Source of the DNA: Mixta hanseatica | GTDB taxonomy: Bacteria; Pseudomonadota; Gammaproteobacteria; Enterobacterales; Enterobacteriaceae | Direction of reading: 5' to 3' | Assembly: GCF_023517775.1 (NCBI RefSeq) | Contig: NZ_CP082904.1 | Location: 2,728,001 to 2,792,000 of the forward strand | DNA length: 64,000 nt | Part shown: piece after piece, positions 8,483 through 17,631 of the stretch | How positions within the stretch are numbered: the first letter of the stretch is position 1 | Layout of the letters: each line of letters opens with the position of its first letter | The notes under the pieces: model-generated | What the model was told of the DNA's origin: nothing | The model's database searches: none | What the model saw: only the letters and a program-made list of their open reading frames with translations | Program-made: the position numbers and the translations under genes

Positions 8483-10318
8483 ATGAGCATTAATGAAAAA
8501 GCCAGTGAAGAACGTATCCACTCGCGACGTAAGGCATTAACCAAAATATTAGCCTCTGCCGCAGCCGTTGGCACCCTCGGTAGCCTGACGCGCGCCAACG
8601 CAGCGCCCGCCTCCGCAACGCCGGTGCCGACGCCGGACGGCGCCGCCGGTAAAATCAATGGCGCGCCGGGCATCATCCTCGATCACGCGTCCACCTCATG
8701 GGCGAAAATTCGTAATGATATCCAACGCGGCAACGGCCCGGTGGATAATTACGCCGCCCTTCAACAGTTGGTGGAAGATAAAAAATATCTGACTATTGAT
8801 ACGCCGGTCAGTATAAATAAATCCATTAAGCTAACGCTAAAGAACCAAATAATCGAAGGCCGCGGCAACGGTATTATTACCCCATTAGGTAATATGGGGA
8901 ATGAGTTTTTACTGGAACTGAAAGCGGACGCGACGCAAATTCATGGCATGGTATTCGATAATCCTATGCTATTAAAAAGTGAAACCGGCGGACGTCAGGG
9001 CGGAATTATGATTTCCGCTAACTATTGCGAAGTGTCCAACTGCTATTTTTACCGCATGCTGCAGTCGGTTATTGCCCCGGCCAGCTTTGGCGCTTACGGC
9101 ACCAAAATTACCAATAACTGGTTTTTAGAGTGTCTGGGAGCCGGAACCGGCATGCGCGACCTGCACTCCAAACTGGGTGAGGATCGGGGCGATGCGGTGA
9201 CTATCTGGGGCTCCGGCACGATTATGACCGGCAACCATGCTTACTGTAAGGCGGGCGAAGATGCGCGTCTGGCGTTTCATGCCGAGGGGCTGCCCGGCGC
9301 GCGGAAGCATGTCCGCGACTTCGATCATAAAGATATTATCATGGCGAACAATATGGCGAAGGGCAGCTTCCGTCGTCACTTCGCCATGGAAAATATTAAC
9401 GGCGGTATCTCGATCGGCAATATTTCGATGGGCGGTGCCACCTGGTGGGGCGAAGCCTATATTCAGTGCAAAAATATCAATGTTAAAAATACCATTCGTT
9501 ACAGCAACAGCCCCGATATTCTCAACGGCAATGCCTGGCGGCCGATCAAGGCGGCGATAGCCGTGGTCAATTTTAACGAAGGCGTGAATATCGACAGTAC
9601 CGTTCTGATTGCTAAAGGGACGAAAGCCTACGGTTTCGCTATTGCCACCCAAACCGGCGATCATGATGTGACGCTATCGGGCAGCATGATTAATGAAGGC
9701 GCCCGCACCAATACCGCGCTATTTCTGAACCAGCCGAAAAGCTTCCGGATCAACAACCTCGATACCCGCGGCTTTTCGCGCGCGGCGCAAATCACCACCA
9801 ATAAAGATGTCACCATTACCAGCAACAATAGCTATCACCAGCTTAACGGCACCGGAAAAGGCATGGAGGTGGTAAAAGGCTCTGGCGGGAGCATTGCGAT
9901 CAATGGCGATACCTATACCGGCGCAACCACGGCCTTTAAGCTGCCTAATGTAGACCACCTGAGCATCCAGAATACCCGCGTTAGCGATTCAGAGCGGTTC
10001 GCCGAGCTGAGCGGTATCAAACAGTCGTTGCTGGTCACTAACAACATGGCAACCACGCAACAGGCGATACCGCTGGTTTACAGTAACGGCAGCGCGCCGG
10101 ATATTAGCTGGAGCGTAGAAGGAAATATCGGTATCCGCAGTAATTTCTCTTATACCAGCGCTCAGATTTCTGCAATTAACTCCGCCCTGAACCAGCGCAG
10201 TAAGCATGCCGGTAAAAGCATCAGCGTAAACAATAACGCGGTGTATGTGGCGCTGGGTAGCGCGCCTGACTCTCCGTGGTTAAATATCGCCACGCAGAAA
10301 ACGGTAAAACCAGCCTAA
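8483..10318 (+). CDS. wceF: WceF/AmsF-like exopolysaccharide-modifying tailspike-type protein with twin-arginine signal
   Basis: A 611-residue exported protein in the position and orientation of amsF/wceF in Erwinia and Pantoea exopolysaccharide loci. WceF of P. stewartii is known as a phage-tailspike-like beta-helix glycosidase acting on stewartan; AmsF is needed for normal amylovoran. The N-terminus has a twin-arginine-type signal: SRRKALTK around residues 14-21, a hydrophobic stretch, and an ANA-AP cleavage site near residue 40. The body is rich in short Asn/Gly/Thr-rich strands (ITNNW, IMTGNHAY, IIMANNMAKG, GISIGNIS), as in right-handed beta-helices. It is monocistronic, convergent with the EPS operon, and ends at a strong terminator. 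The specific activity on the local polymer is inference. Confidence 0.8.
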   Translation: MSINEKASEERIHSRRKALTKILASAAAVGTLGSLTRANAAPASATPVPTPDGAAGKINGAPGIILDHASTSWAKIRNDIQRGNGPVDNYAALQQLVEDKKYLTIDTPVSINKSIKLTLKNQIIEGRGNGIITPLGNMGNEFLLELKADATQIHGMVFDNPMLLKSETGGRQGGIMISANYCEVSNCYFYRMLQSVIAPASFGAYGTKITNNWFLECLGAGTGMRDLHSKLGEDRGDAVTIWGSGTIMTGNHAYCKAGEDARLAFHAEGLPGARKHVRDFDHKDIIMANNMAKGSFRRHFAMENINGGISIGNISMGGATWWGEAYIQCKNINVKNTIRYSNSPDILNGNAWRPIKAAIAVVNFNEGVNIDSTVLIAKGTKAYGFAIATQTGDHDVTLSGSMINEGARTNTALFLNQPKSFRINNLDTRGFSRAAQITTNKDVTITSNNSYHQLNGTGKGMEVVKGSGGSIAINGDTYTGATTAFKLPNVDHLSIQNTRVSDSERFAELSGIKQSLLVTNNMATTQQAIPLVYSNGSAPDISWSVEGNIGIRSNFSYTSAQISAINSALNQRSKHAGKSISVNNNAVYVALGSAPDSPWLNIATQKTVKPA

Positions 10319-10319
10319 A

Positions 10320-10351
10320 AAAAAGCCTCAGCGCACTTGCTGAGGCTTTTT
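10320..10351. terminator. Bidirectional rho-independent terminator
   Basis: A 13-bp stem (AAAAAGCCTCAGC pairing with GCTGAGGCTTTTT) with a six-base loop sits between the convergent WceF-like gene and the end of the EPS operon. The A-run and T-run on either side allow it to serve both strands. Confidence 0.9.
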
Positions 10352-10393
10352 ATTGTCGCTGCGCGCCGGGCATCGCCTGCGCGCATGCCCTTA

Positions 10394-11401
10394 TCAAGAA
10401 GCCCGAAGCTTCAGGCGCTTTAAGGCGAAATTGAAAACTCGCCAGGCAAAATAGTTGTTTTCCGCCAGCGTAATATCCAGATTGCGATAGCGCGAAGTCA
10501 GCGTGTCCAGTTCGCTCTGCGATTTTGCACTGAACTTCACCTCAGACCCTTTCGCTACGCCAATCACATTCAGGATATTTTTCACGATCCGCGCACACAG
10601 GTTCTTTCTGGTCTCTTTGTCAGACGTACGCTGCATCAATCCTTCCAGCGCATCACAGGCGCGAAGATAGCCGATGGCGTTTTTCTCTGAGCGCGAGCTT
10701 TGCATGATAGAACCGATACGAATACGGCGTTGGAAGTAAACGCTGTCCGTCACGCAGGTTTTAGCCGCGACAAAAAACAGGCGCGGCGTAAATTCTTCAT
10801 CCTCATGAATAATCGGCAGGAAAAAGAGTTGGTGCTGCGTCTGTAGCCGGCGCGCATAAATGTACAGCCATGCGTTAGGAATAAAGGCGTTGGTTTCCGA
10901 TAAGGTATTAAACGCCTGCTCACCGCTGGCGAAAATGCGCTCCATGCGGCGGCGATAGGAGATCAAACGCACCTGCTGCGACTGATCCCCTCCTTTGCTT
11001 TTTGCTATCGGATCTTCAAACGACTCCGCAGAGAAAGCAAAGATATCCATATCGGGATGCTGTTCCAGCGTTTCATAAAACCGCTTAATCAGGCCATCAA
11101 CGGAAACATCATCAGAGTCAAAATAGTAGATGTAATCACCAGTAGCGGCACGCGTACCTGTATTGCGTGCCTCACCCAGCCCGCCATTGGCGGTATGAAT
11201 AATTTTTACCAGCGGGTGCGAGCCATACAGCGTCTCGACCAGGTCGCCGGAGCCGTCTGTTGATCCGTCATCAACGATAATGACTTCCCAGGGCTGGACA
11301 GACTGCGTAAGTATTGAATCAACAGCTTCCTGAACATAATCCAGTACGTTATAAACAGGAATAATGATGGAAAGTTTAGGAGTCGTTGGCTCTTCAATCA
11401 T
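10394..11401 (-). CDS. GT2-family glycosyltransferase of the exopolysaccharide operon
   Basis: A 335-residue GT-A transferase. The nucleotide-binding domain begins PKLSIIIPVYNVLDYVQEAV, then VIIVDDGSTDGSGDLV near residue 40, with a metal-binding DxD-type YYFDSDDVSVDG near residue 95. A C-terminal helical region follows with no clear membrane spans. It corresponds in family and place to the AmsE/AmsK-class transferases of amylovoran loci, but the exact orthologue and sugar are not resolvable by eye. It overlaps the pyruvyltransferase gene by four bases and is the last gene of the operon, ending at the 10.33 kb terminator. Confidence 0.88.
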   Translation of the reverse strand: MIEEPTTPKLSIIIPVYNVLDYVQEAVDSILTQSVQPWEVIIVDDGSTDGSGDLVETLYGSHPLVKIIHTANGGLGEARNTGTRAATGDYIYYFDSDDVSVDGLIKRFYETLEQHPDMDIFAFSAESFEDPIAKSKGGDQSQQVRLISYRRRMERIFASGEQAFNTLSETNAFIPNAWLYIYARRLQTQHQLFFLPIIHEDEEFTPRLFFVAAKTCVTDSVYFQRRIRIGSIMQSSRSEKNAIGYLRACDALEGLMQRTSDKETRKNLCARIVKNILNVIGVAKGSEVKFSAKSQSELDTLTSRYRNLDITLAENNYFAWRVFNFALKRLKLRAS

Positions 11402-12354
11402 AAAGTAATCAACTCACAGTCAGGGACATCTTTCGTCCAGGAAGCGTAGTAGCCTGAATTCTTACCGTAGGAGTTGTCCAGCAGTTTGGTTTTCACGCCC
11501 AGCAGGCAGCATAAGATATGCCCATGCATACGTGAGGTCACTACCGTATCGTGCGACATAAAGTAAGTGTTCACGCGGTTAACCAGCGTGTCAGTATAAT
11601 CACTCCACTTCTGCGGCGTATTAAACAGGCGCGTGTTCAGCGTGCGGTTTACACGTTCAAAATTGAGGTAAACCTGCGTTTTGGAACGATCCTGCTCGGT
11701 GCAAATGTCTTCCCAGTCTTCAAAGCCTTCTGGCCCAGGCATCCCCGGCAGGCCATCCACTTTCGTCTCTTCAATATCTTTACGGATCATCCACAGCGTA
11801 TCGCGTTTGATATCATTCGCAGACTGTTTCGGGAAAATGTTCCATAACGCATGCGCCATATCCGGGCACAGGCGGACATCTTTGCAGAAATGCTCTTCAA
11901 GAATTTTCTTGCTGCGCTCATCGCGGCAGAAAATGGTCAGGTTTTTATGCTGACGAATAATCTGCGCCGACTGCAGCATCTTAGATTTATCTTTGAAATG
12001 CACCGTTTGTGGCATATAGACGATTTTATGGTGCGGGAAACGCTCGACGACCGCTTCACGCAGGCGCTGATGATGACCGTACAGATCGCCAAAGTTACCG
12101 CCGCCATGCATCAGCAGGATCACATCTTTGGGCAGGTTACGGTTTTCTGATAACCATTTCATGCTGGTTTTATCGGTACGTCGTGCCAGCACCTGATATT
12201 TACGCTCTTTAAAGAACTGCTCAGTACCCTTATAAATTAACAGGTCTCCGACATTAAGATGCAGAGGTATATCGAGATAAACAACCTTGCTGCCAGGGGG
12301 AACAACGGCATCAATAACTGACAGGGTGTTTTTAAGTTTATCCATATGGTGCAT
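11398..12354 (-). CDS. Exopolysaccharide pyruvyl transferase (AmsJ/WcaK-like)
   Basis: A 318-residue member of the polysaccharide pyruvyltransferase family, which forms a pyruvate ketal on a sugar from phosphoenolpyruvate. Family marks include LNVGDLLIYKGTEQFF near residue 30, LLMHGGGNFGDLYGHHQRLR near residue 83, and a C-terminal TSRMHGHILCCLLGVKTKLL near residue 275 with the conserved RxHG. Amylovoran, stewartan and colanic acid all carry pyruvate, and their loci have such a gene (amsJ, wcaK). It follows the flippase by two bases and is translationally coupled to the next glycosyltransferase. ATGs at 12354 and 12345 are both possible starts. Confidence 0.88.
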   Translation of the reverse strand: MHHMDKLKNTLSVIDAVVPPGSKVVYLDIPLHLNVGDLLIYKGTEQFFKERKYQVLARRTDKTSMKWLSENRNLPKDVILLMHGGGNFGDLYGHHQRLREAVVERFPHHKIVYMPQTVHFKDKSKMLQSAQIIRQHKNLTIFCRDERSKKILEEHFCKDVRLCPDMAHALWNIFPKQSANDIKRDTLWMIRKDIEETKVDGLPGMPGPEGFEDWEDICTEQDRSKTQVYLNFERVNRTLNTRLFNTPQKWSDYTDTLVNRVNTYFMSHDTVVTSRMHGHILCCLLGVKTKLLDNSYGKNSGYYASWTKDVPDCELITL

Positions 12355-12356
12355 GA

Positions 12357-13838
12357 TTAGTTTTCCGCTCTTAAAATTCGACGAAGTTTTGGGTTTTTAA
12401 ACAGGTGACTCTTCATTTCTGTAATGAGTGGATCGCGGCTGATTAATATCGCAATCAGGAAAACCAGCCCACCCGAAATAATCTGGACGGCTAAGAGTAC
12501 TGGAAGCGCAACCGAAGTCGAGAAGAAGAATCCGATAATCCAGGAAACAATTAATGTCGGTAGCGCCATACGGAATGGCATCCAGATACTATACAGATAC
12601 TGTTTATAACTTGAACCTAACACCGGACGAATCAGAATAAAGTAGCTCAGCCAGGTATTAAGCACCTGAACCGCTAAAAAGCCTAATGAGGCGCCCAGGC
12701 CGCCGCCGATTTTTGCCCCAATCCAGATAGCCGGAATAAACATAAACAGCTTCACAACGTTAAACTTAAAGCTGATATCAACGCGGGCTTTCGCCATCAA
12801 TAACGAACCAATCGGGTTGCCGATAGAACGCAGCAGGCCCACTACGCATAACACCTGCAAAATCGGGGTAATGAAGCGCCATTTTTCGCCGAACATAAAC
12901 AGCACGAAGTTTTCCGCTACGACTAACAGCCCTAACAGCGCAGGGAAGTTAAGCAGGCCAACCAGCGAGAGTAATTTGTAGAAGTTTTCCCGCAGCTTTT
13001 GCTGATCGTCCTGAATTTTTGAAAAAGCAGGAAACAGTACGCGGGTAATAATAGGGTTCAGTTTGGTCGGCGGCATTACCGCAACGTTATACGCCAGGTT
13101 GTACCCGCCGGTAATAGCCGCTCCCAGCGTACGGGAGAGTACCGCCGTCGCCACGTTGGAGTTCAGCTGGTTAACCAGGCTATCTGCGGTAAGATAGGCG
13201 CCAAACTTCAGGTTGGACGTAATGGTACGAAAGGAGAATTGAAAGCGAGGCTTATAGGTTTTGCGGCCGTACCAGGAGAACATCAGGGTACGCACCGTTA
13301 CCATCGCCAGATAGCCCCAGATAGCCGTAATCGCCTGAGGTTTAATCCATGCGGCAACCATAGTCACGATAAAACCAATGGTAACGGCCAGCGTTTCAGT
13401 TAAGCCAATTTTAGGAAATTCCAGCTCTTTCTGCAGCAGCGCACGGAACTGTTGCCCATGAGGAATAATCAGAAAGGCGATGGATAACACCTGGATCAGC
13501 ACTTTTAGGTCCGGCTGTTTTAACCAGCCGCTAATCAAGCCGCTACAGCTAAAGACCACCGCAAACACCGTCAGACCAATAAGAATATTGATCCAGTAGA
13601 GCGTTGAAAGTTCAGCTTCAGAAATTTCCCTGCGCTGGATAATCGAATTCGACAAACCGAAGTCGGAAAGCGTATCCGCCAGCAAAATAACCACCATTGC
13701 GATAGTAAGCAACCCGAACTGATGGGTATCGATTAGCCTCGCCAGCAGCGTCATTTGCAGGAAGCCAATGCCAATCGTCGACAAGGTCGACATGGCAGAC
13801 CATTTGGCCCCTTTTACTGTTTTTTCTTTTAAGCTCAT
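12357..13838 (-). CDS. wzx: WzxC/AmsL-like repeat-unit flippase
   Basis: A 493-residue polytopic inner-membrane protein closely resembling WzxC of the colanic acid locus. It shares the start pattern MSLKEKTVKGAKWSAMSTL, then TLLARLIDTHQFGLLTIAMV and ADTLSDFGLSNSIIQRREIS. About 12-14 hydrophobic segments are visible, as expected for the MOP/PST transporter family. Wzx moves the undecaprenyl-pyrophosphate-linked repeat unit to the periplasmic face for Wzy polymerisation. A 107-base gap holding a hairpin separates it from the WcaJ-like gene upstream. Confidence 0.93.
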   Translation of the reverse strand: MSLKEKTVKGAKWSAMSTLSTIGIGFLQMTLLARLIDTHQFGLLTIAMVVILLADTLSDFGLSNSIIQRREISEAELSTLYWINILIGLTVFAVVFSCSGLISGWLKQPDLKVLIQVLSIAFLIIPHGQQFRALLQKELEFPKIGLTETLAVTIGFIVTMVAAWIKPQAITAIWGYLAMVTVRTLMFSWYGRKTYKPRFQFSFRTITSNLKFGAYLTADSLVNQLNSNVATAVLSRTLGAAITGGYNLAYNVAVMPPTKLNPIITRVLFPAFSKIQDDQQKLRENFYKLLSLVGLLNFPALLGLLVVAENFVLFMFGEKWRFITPILQVLCVVGLLRSIGNPIGSLLMAKARVDISFKFNVVKLFMFIPAIWIGAKIGGGLGASLGFLAVQVLNTWLSYFILIRPVLGSSYKQYLYSIWMPFRMALPTLIVSWIIGFFFSTSVALPVLLAVQIISGGLVFLIAILISRDPLITEMKSHLFKNPKLRRILRAEN

Positions 13839-13889
13839 AATCCACGTCTAAGCAGGAGTGAAGTCCGCTTTCACTGTGATAAGACTACA

Positions 13890-13915
13890 AACCGCACCCC
13901 GGGTGGGATGCGGTT
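13890..13915 (-). other. Intra-operon hairpin upstream of wzx
   Basis: A 7-bp stem AACCGCA/TGCGGTT, extendable by an inner CCC/GGG pairing, lies in the gap between the WcaJ-like gene and wzx. A weak T-containing tract follows on the minus strand. It may act as a partial attenuator or RNA stabiliser inside an RfaH-type operon. Confidence 0.45.
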
Positions 13916-13945
13916 CCTATCAGGCTGCTCTCTTGTCCGCCATGC

Positions 13946-15391
13946 TTAGTAGGCGGTTTTGCTGATAAAGCCTTTAAAGAGAGTGAGGAAAATAATGCGC
14001 ATATCAAGCCACAGGCTCCAGTCACGGATGTACTGCAGATCGAACTCAACGCGTTTTTCCATTTTTTCCAGCGTATCGGTTTCGCCACGCCAGCCGTTAA
14101 TTTGCGCCCAGCCGGTAATACCCGGTTTTACCTTATGACGCAGCATGTAGCCCTGAATAATAGAGCGGTACTGTTCGTTATGCGCCACCGCGTGCGGACG
14201 CGGCCCAACGATTGACATATCGCCTTTCAATACGTTGATAAACTGCGGCAGCTCATCCAGCGAGGTTGAGCGCAGAATACGGCCAACCGGGGTAATACGC
14301 GCATCGCCTTTGGTCGCCTGGGTAACCTTGTCACCGTTCTCCATGACGGACATCGAACGGAACTTCCACACTTTGATCGGTTTACCGTCCATGCCGTAAC
14401 GCACCTGGCGGAAGATCACCGGTCCCGGCGAGGTAAATTTCACCAGCGCAGCAATGGTCAACAGCGCAGGGGAAATAAACAGCAGAATGCAGGAAGAGAC
14501 CACGATGTCTTCGATACGCTTCAGCACCATATTGATGCCGTTCATTGGCGTTTCGAACAGCGGTACAACCGGCACGCCGTTAATTTCTTCGGTACGCGAC
14601 TGCAAAATATTAAAGGTGAAAATATCCGGGATCAGCATCACCGAACAGGTAGTATCGGAAAGCTTACCAACCAGCTCACGGATCGCCGTCTCTTCGGACA
14701 TCGCCATGGCGATGTAGATCTTGTCCAGTTTCCCTTCACGGGCATCAACCAACAGCTGCTCAAGGTTGCCGCAGTAGTTAATATTGCCAGCATCACTACG
14801 AGATTCATTAGCAACGTCAGAATAGAGCCCGACAACGTTCATACCCATCCAGGGTGCGTTAATGAAACTATTAGCAAGTGAAACGCCAATGGGCATATTT
14901 CCGACGATGGCGACATTGCGCGTATTATATCCAAGCTTGCGGATAATACGGGCGAAGAAACGAATCGCCAGACGGCAACCGATAAAGCCAATCGCGACAA
15001 TACCGAACCACAACAGATAGGCTCTGAAGTTCAGGTCCAGATCGCTGGCGAAAGACATGACGCCGGCGGTAATTAAAATACTTAACGCCCAGTTTTGCAG
15101 AATAAGCTGTAGCTCGTGGGCAAAACTTACGCCGCGCCATGAGCGATAAAAATCAGTAATACCGCCAATCATCTGGAATAGCGCCAGAGCGGTAAGTGAA
15201 AGTAGCCACCAGGATGATGAAAAAGGCTGGGATTCAATGCGTGCTAAAATATACAGCCCTGTAAACATCACAAAAATGTCAGAGAAACGCTGTATTATGG
15301 AAATAATCGACGCGTTAGTACGGGTACGAAATCCACTCGCCGTCATCATTTTATTATCATCCCTGCCTAATTCATGCATGATTGAAGACAT
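13946..15391 (-). CDS. Undecaprenyl-phosphate hexose-1-phosphate transferase (WcaJ/AmsG family)
   Basis: A 481-residue polyisoprenyl-phosphate hexose-1-phosphate transferase. It begins the EPS repeat by loading glucose- or galactose-1-phosphate onto undecaprenyl phosphate. The N-terminal half has membrane segments and a CoA-binding-like domain (NVAIVGNMPIG). The C-terminal catalytic domain shows SPGPVIFRQVRYGMDGKPI, KVWKFRSM, TSLDELPQFINVLKGDMSIV and GPRPHAVAHNEQYR, then KPGITGWAQINGWRGETDT. Similarity to E. coli WcaJ is high. The start at 15391 has GAGG eight bases upstream; ATGs near 15349/15346 would match the shorter WcaJ start. In Erwinia and Pantoea the equivalent gene leads the operon before wza; here it is internal. 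Glucose versus galactose cannot be decided by eye. Confidence 0.93.
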   Translation of the reverse strand: MSSIMHELGRDDNKMMTASGFRTRTNASIISIIQRFSDIFVMFTGLYILARIESQPFSSSWWLLSLTALALFQMIGGITDFYRSWRGVSFAHELQLILQNWALSILITAGVMSFASDLDLNFRAYLLWFGIVAIGFIGCRLAIRFFARIIRKLGYNTRNVAIVGNMPIGVSLANSFINAPWMGMNVVGLYSDVANESRSDAGNINYCGNLEQLLVDAREGKLDKIYIAMAMSEETAIRELVGKLSDTTCSVMLIPDIFTFNILQSRTEEINGVPVVPLFETPMNGINMVLKRIEDIVVSSCILLFISPALLTIAALVKFTSPGPVIFRQVRYGMDGKPIKVWKFRSMSVMENGDKVTQATKGDARITPVGRILRSTSLDELPQFINVLKGDMSIVGPRPHAVAHNEQYRSIIQGYMLRHKVKPGITGWAQINGWRGETDTLEKMEKRVEFDLQYIRDWSLWLDMRIIFLTLFKGFISKTAY

Positions 15392-15421
15392 GTCTTAGAC
15401 CTCGCTGTAGTTAATTGGTGT

Positions 15422-16504
15422 TCAACGTTTCAGTATGTCGGCATATAAACCATGCGTTTTGGCTATCATAGCCTGCGAAGTAAAATTATTGGTAAATAAT
15501 TGATTTCCTTTTCGCCCTTTCTCCCTCAAATCAGATTTATCCAGGCGGTTTAATACAGAAAGTAAGGAATCCGCGTCGCCGTTTTTAAACAGGTAGCCCG
15601 TTTCATTATTAATAACCACTTCCGGCAGCGAGGTAGCGTCACTGGCAATGATTGGTACTGAATAACTCATGGCTTCCAGCGGCACCATAGCGAACCCTTC
15701 CCAGCGGCTGGGAATGACCAGCACGTCCGCAGCGATAAAATAAGGTTCCATCTGGCTGGCTTTTAACCATCCGGTATACTCCGCATCCGGCAGTTTTTCA
15801 ATTTTTTCGGCGCTGTGCACGCTATCGCCAATCAGCGTTAAATGAATATTGGGATTCTGATTACGCTTCATGGCGTTAAATAAAACATCGTAGCCTTTCT
15901 GGTAATCGAACCGCCCAACAAACAGCACATTAATGCGTGGATCATTTAACGTATCCGACTTTTCAATATGCCGCTCTGCGACGCCATTATGAATCACCAC
16001 CAGTTTATCGGCGCTGATGCCGTGCGCCTTCGCCTGGTCGGCCTCATACTGGCTGACGCAAATAATGGCGTCCGTCATCGGCAACAGCGCTTTTTCGATA
16101 AACGAATAGATCTTTTTCTTACCGTTGCTGGTTTGCATCAGGAAGCTAAACGCGTGCGGACAATAAACCACTTTCGGGCGCACAATCGGCCATAGCAACA
16201 GCAAACAGGCGCGGCCAATCACGCCGGCAAACGAGCTGTGAAGATGCACCACATCAGGCTTGAACTTAATTACCGTACGGCAAAACGCAGCGGCAAACGA
16301 GAATAGCGCACCGATCGACCTGCCCTTACGCTGCCATTTCACAACGTTTTCTGCGTGTGCCGTATCCAGTTCTCCTGCCTGATCCGCCGGGATCAGGCAC
16401 TGGATTTGATAACTGCCCTTTTCATCCTGTTGTGCCGCGACGAGTTGCTTTAAAACTGTGGCAACGCCACCTTTTATTGTCTCAGCAGCATGAAGGATTT
16501 TCAT
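15422..16504 (-). CDS. GT4-family glycosyltransferase (AmsD/WceM-like)
   Basis: A 360-residue GT-B transferase. It starts MKILHAAETIKGGVATVLKQL with the N-terminal GG motif. It has DVVHLHSSFAGVIG near residue 93, VLFVGRFDYQKGYDVLFNAM near residue 200 and PSRWEGFAMVPLEAMSYSVP near residue 275 with the E-x7-E motif. The ATG directly follows the TAA of the polymerase-like gene and has a strong AAAGGAAG ribosome-binding site. The place after the Wzy-like gene and its family match AmsD of the amylovoran cluster; donor and linkage are not known. Confidence 0.9.
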   Translation of the reverse strand: MKILHAAETIKGGVATVLKQLVAAQQDEKGSYQIQCLIPADQAGELDTAHAENVVKWQRKGRSIGALFSFAAAFCRTVIKFKPDVVHLHSSFAGVIGRACLLLLWPIVRPKVVYCPHAFSFLMQTSNGKKKIYSFIEKALLPMTDAIICVSQYEADQAKAHGISADKLVVIHNGVAERHIEKSDTLNDPRINVLFVGRFDYQKGYDVLFNAMKRNQNPNIHLTLIGDSVHSAEKIEKLPDAEYTGWLKASQMEPYFIAADVLVIPSRWEGFAMVPLEAMSYSVPIIASDATSLPEVVINNETGYLFKNGDADSLLSVLNRLDKSDLREKGRKGNQLFTNNFTSQAMIAKTHGLYADILKR

Positions 16505-17599
16505 TTATTCTTCCTTTTTAAATTTCCCAAAACTCAAATAGACGTAAAACATTAACGGATAAAACGGCGCCAGGTGTCGTAAATAACTGCCGTAGTCTGG
16601 TTCAAACAGGCTCTGAATAACCGTGTATGAAATAATAATCAGTGAAAATAACACCACCAGTGGATAAGTTCTGTCCTGCAGGGCGGCATTCAACGTCTGC
16701 CATATTCTTTTGTACATCAGAATAATAAAGGCAGAAATGACCACATAATAAGGAGACAACATTAAAATCAGCGGGAACGGGAAAAAGAACGTTATCCACG
16801 TCAGGCTGACGTTTAACCAGCCGAATAAGGGGTTACCCGCCGGGAACCAGGGACGAATCAGCGTATTACTGCCGTCGCCTTCGCTGTCCAGACGGTGTTC
16901 ATTTACCTCGTTACGGAAGTTATCTACGTCGATACCTAAGCCATACTGGAAGCCGAATGCCAGCACCAGCAGCGAAAGCAGACACAGGATAAATACCCAC
17001 TTGCCTTTATGAACATAACGCGACATTAACAGCAGGCCATAAAATTCCAGCAGGAACAGGAACCAGTAGGTTCTGAAATAATAGGCGTAAAATAGGGCGA
17101 AACAGGTCCATATTAATAGCCCGGCCGTACGATGCGCAAAGGTAATAAGTAAAGGCATCATCATCAGAAATACGATAAAGTCTTTACTCTGCCACGTCAG
17201 GTTAATCATCGATGAGAAGCAGAAAAACAGAAACACGCCAATATCGATAACATTCATCGACCCGCCGCGTACCTTAATAAAGATAAAAACAAAGGTACTA
17301 ATGATAATAATGGCGGAAATCAATGCAAAGACAATCGAGCTTTGTTCAAAACCCAACAGTTTATAAAAGTAAGCTGTGCTGCCGTAAGAGTTACCCGGGC
17401 CGAAGCTATAGGTAAACTTCATAAAACTAAAGATGGTAATCTGATCCGAAAAAAAGTATGGCTTCATGACTGACTCTTTTACTAATGCCACTCCCATCAT
17501 CAGCAGCATCATAAATAAGAACAGCATAAAGGTCATATGTGGATCGAAATAGAGATAGCGATTCTTTCTTATACCTACCTTCATCGATAAAAATTTCAT
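16505..17599 (-). CDS. Wzy-like repeat-unit polymerase (AmsC/WceL-like membrane protein)
   Basis: A 364-residue protein dominated by about ten hydrophobic spans, starting with FMLFLFMMLLMMGVALV near residue 27. There is one larger polar loop around residues 225-265 containing RNEVNEHRLDSEGDG and TLIRPWFPAGN. This layout, a periplasmic loop between spans with little sequence conservation, is typical of Wzy/EpsG-type polymerases. The gene occupies the amsC/wceL position between the first glycosyltransferase and the AmsD-like gene. It should join lipid-linked repeats on the periplasmic side with Wza-Wzb-Wzc. The assignment rests on topology and context, not catalytic residues. Confidence 0.78.
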   Translation of the reverse strand: MKFLSMKVGIRKNRYLYFDPHMTFMLFLFMMLLMMGVALVKESVMKPYFFSDQITIFSFMKFTYSFGPGNSYGSTAYFYKLLGFEQSSIVFALISAIIIISTFVFIFIKVRGGSMNVIDIGVFLFFCFSSMINLTWQSKDFIVFLMMMPLLITFAHRTAGLLIWTCFALFYAYYFRTYWFLFLLEFYGLLLMSRYVHKGKWVFILCLLSLLVLAFGFQYGLGIDVDNFRNEVNEHRLDSEGDGSNTLIRPWFPAGNPLFGWLNVSLTWITFFFPFPLILMLSPYYVVISAFIILMYKRIWQTLNAALQDRTYPLVVLFSLIIISYTVIQSLFEPDYGSYLRHLAPFYPLMFYVYLSFGKFKKEE

Positions 17600-17631
17600 T
17601 TTACTTTCGCCATTCCAATTGCTGTTTTAAA

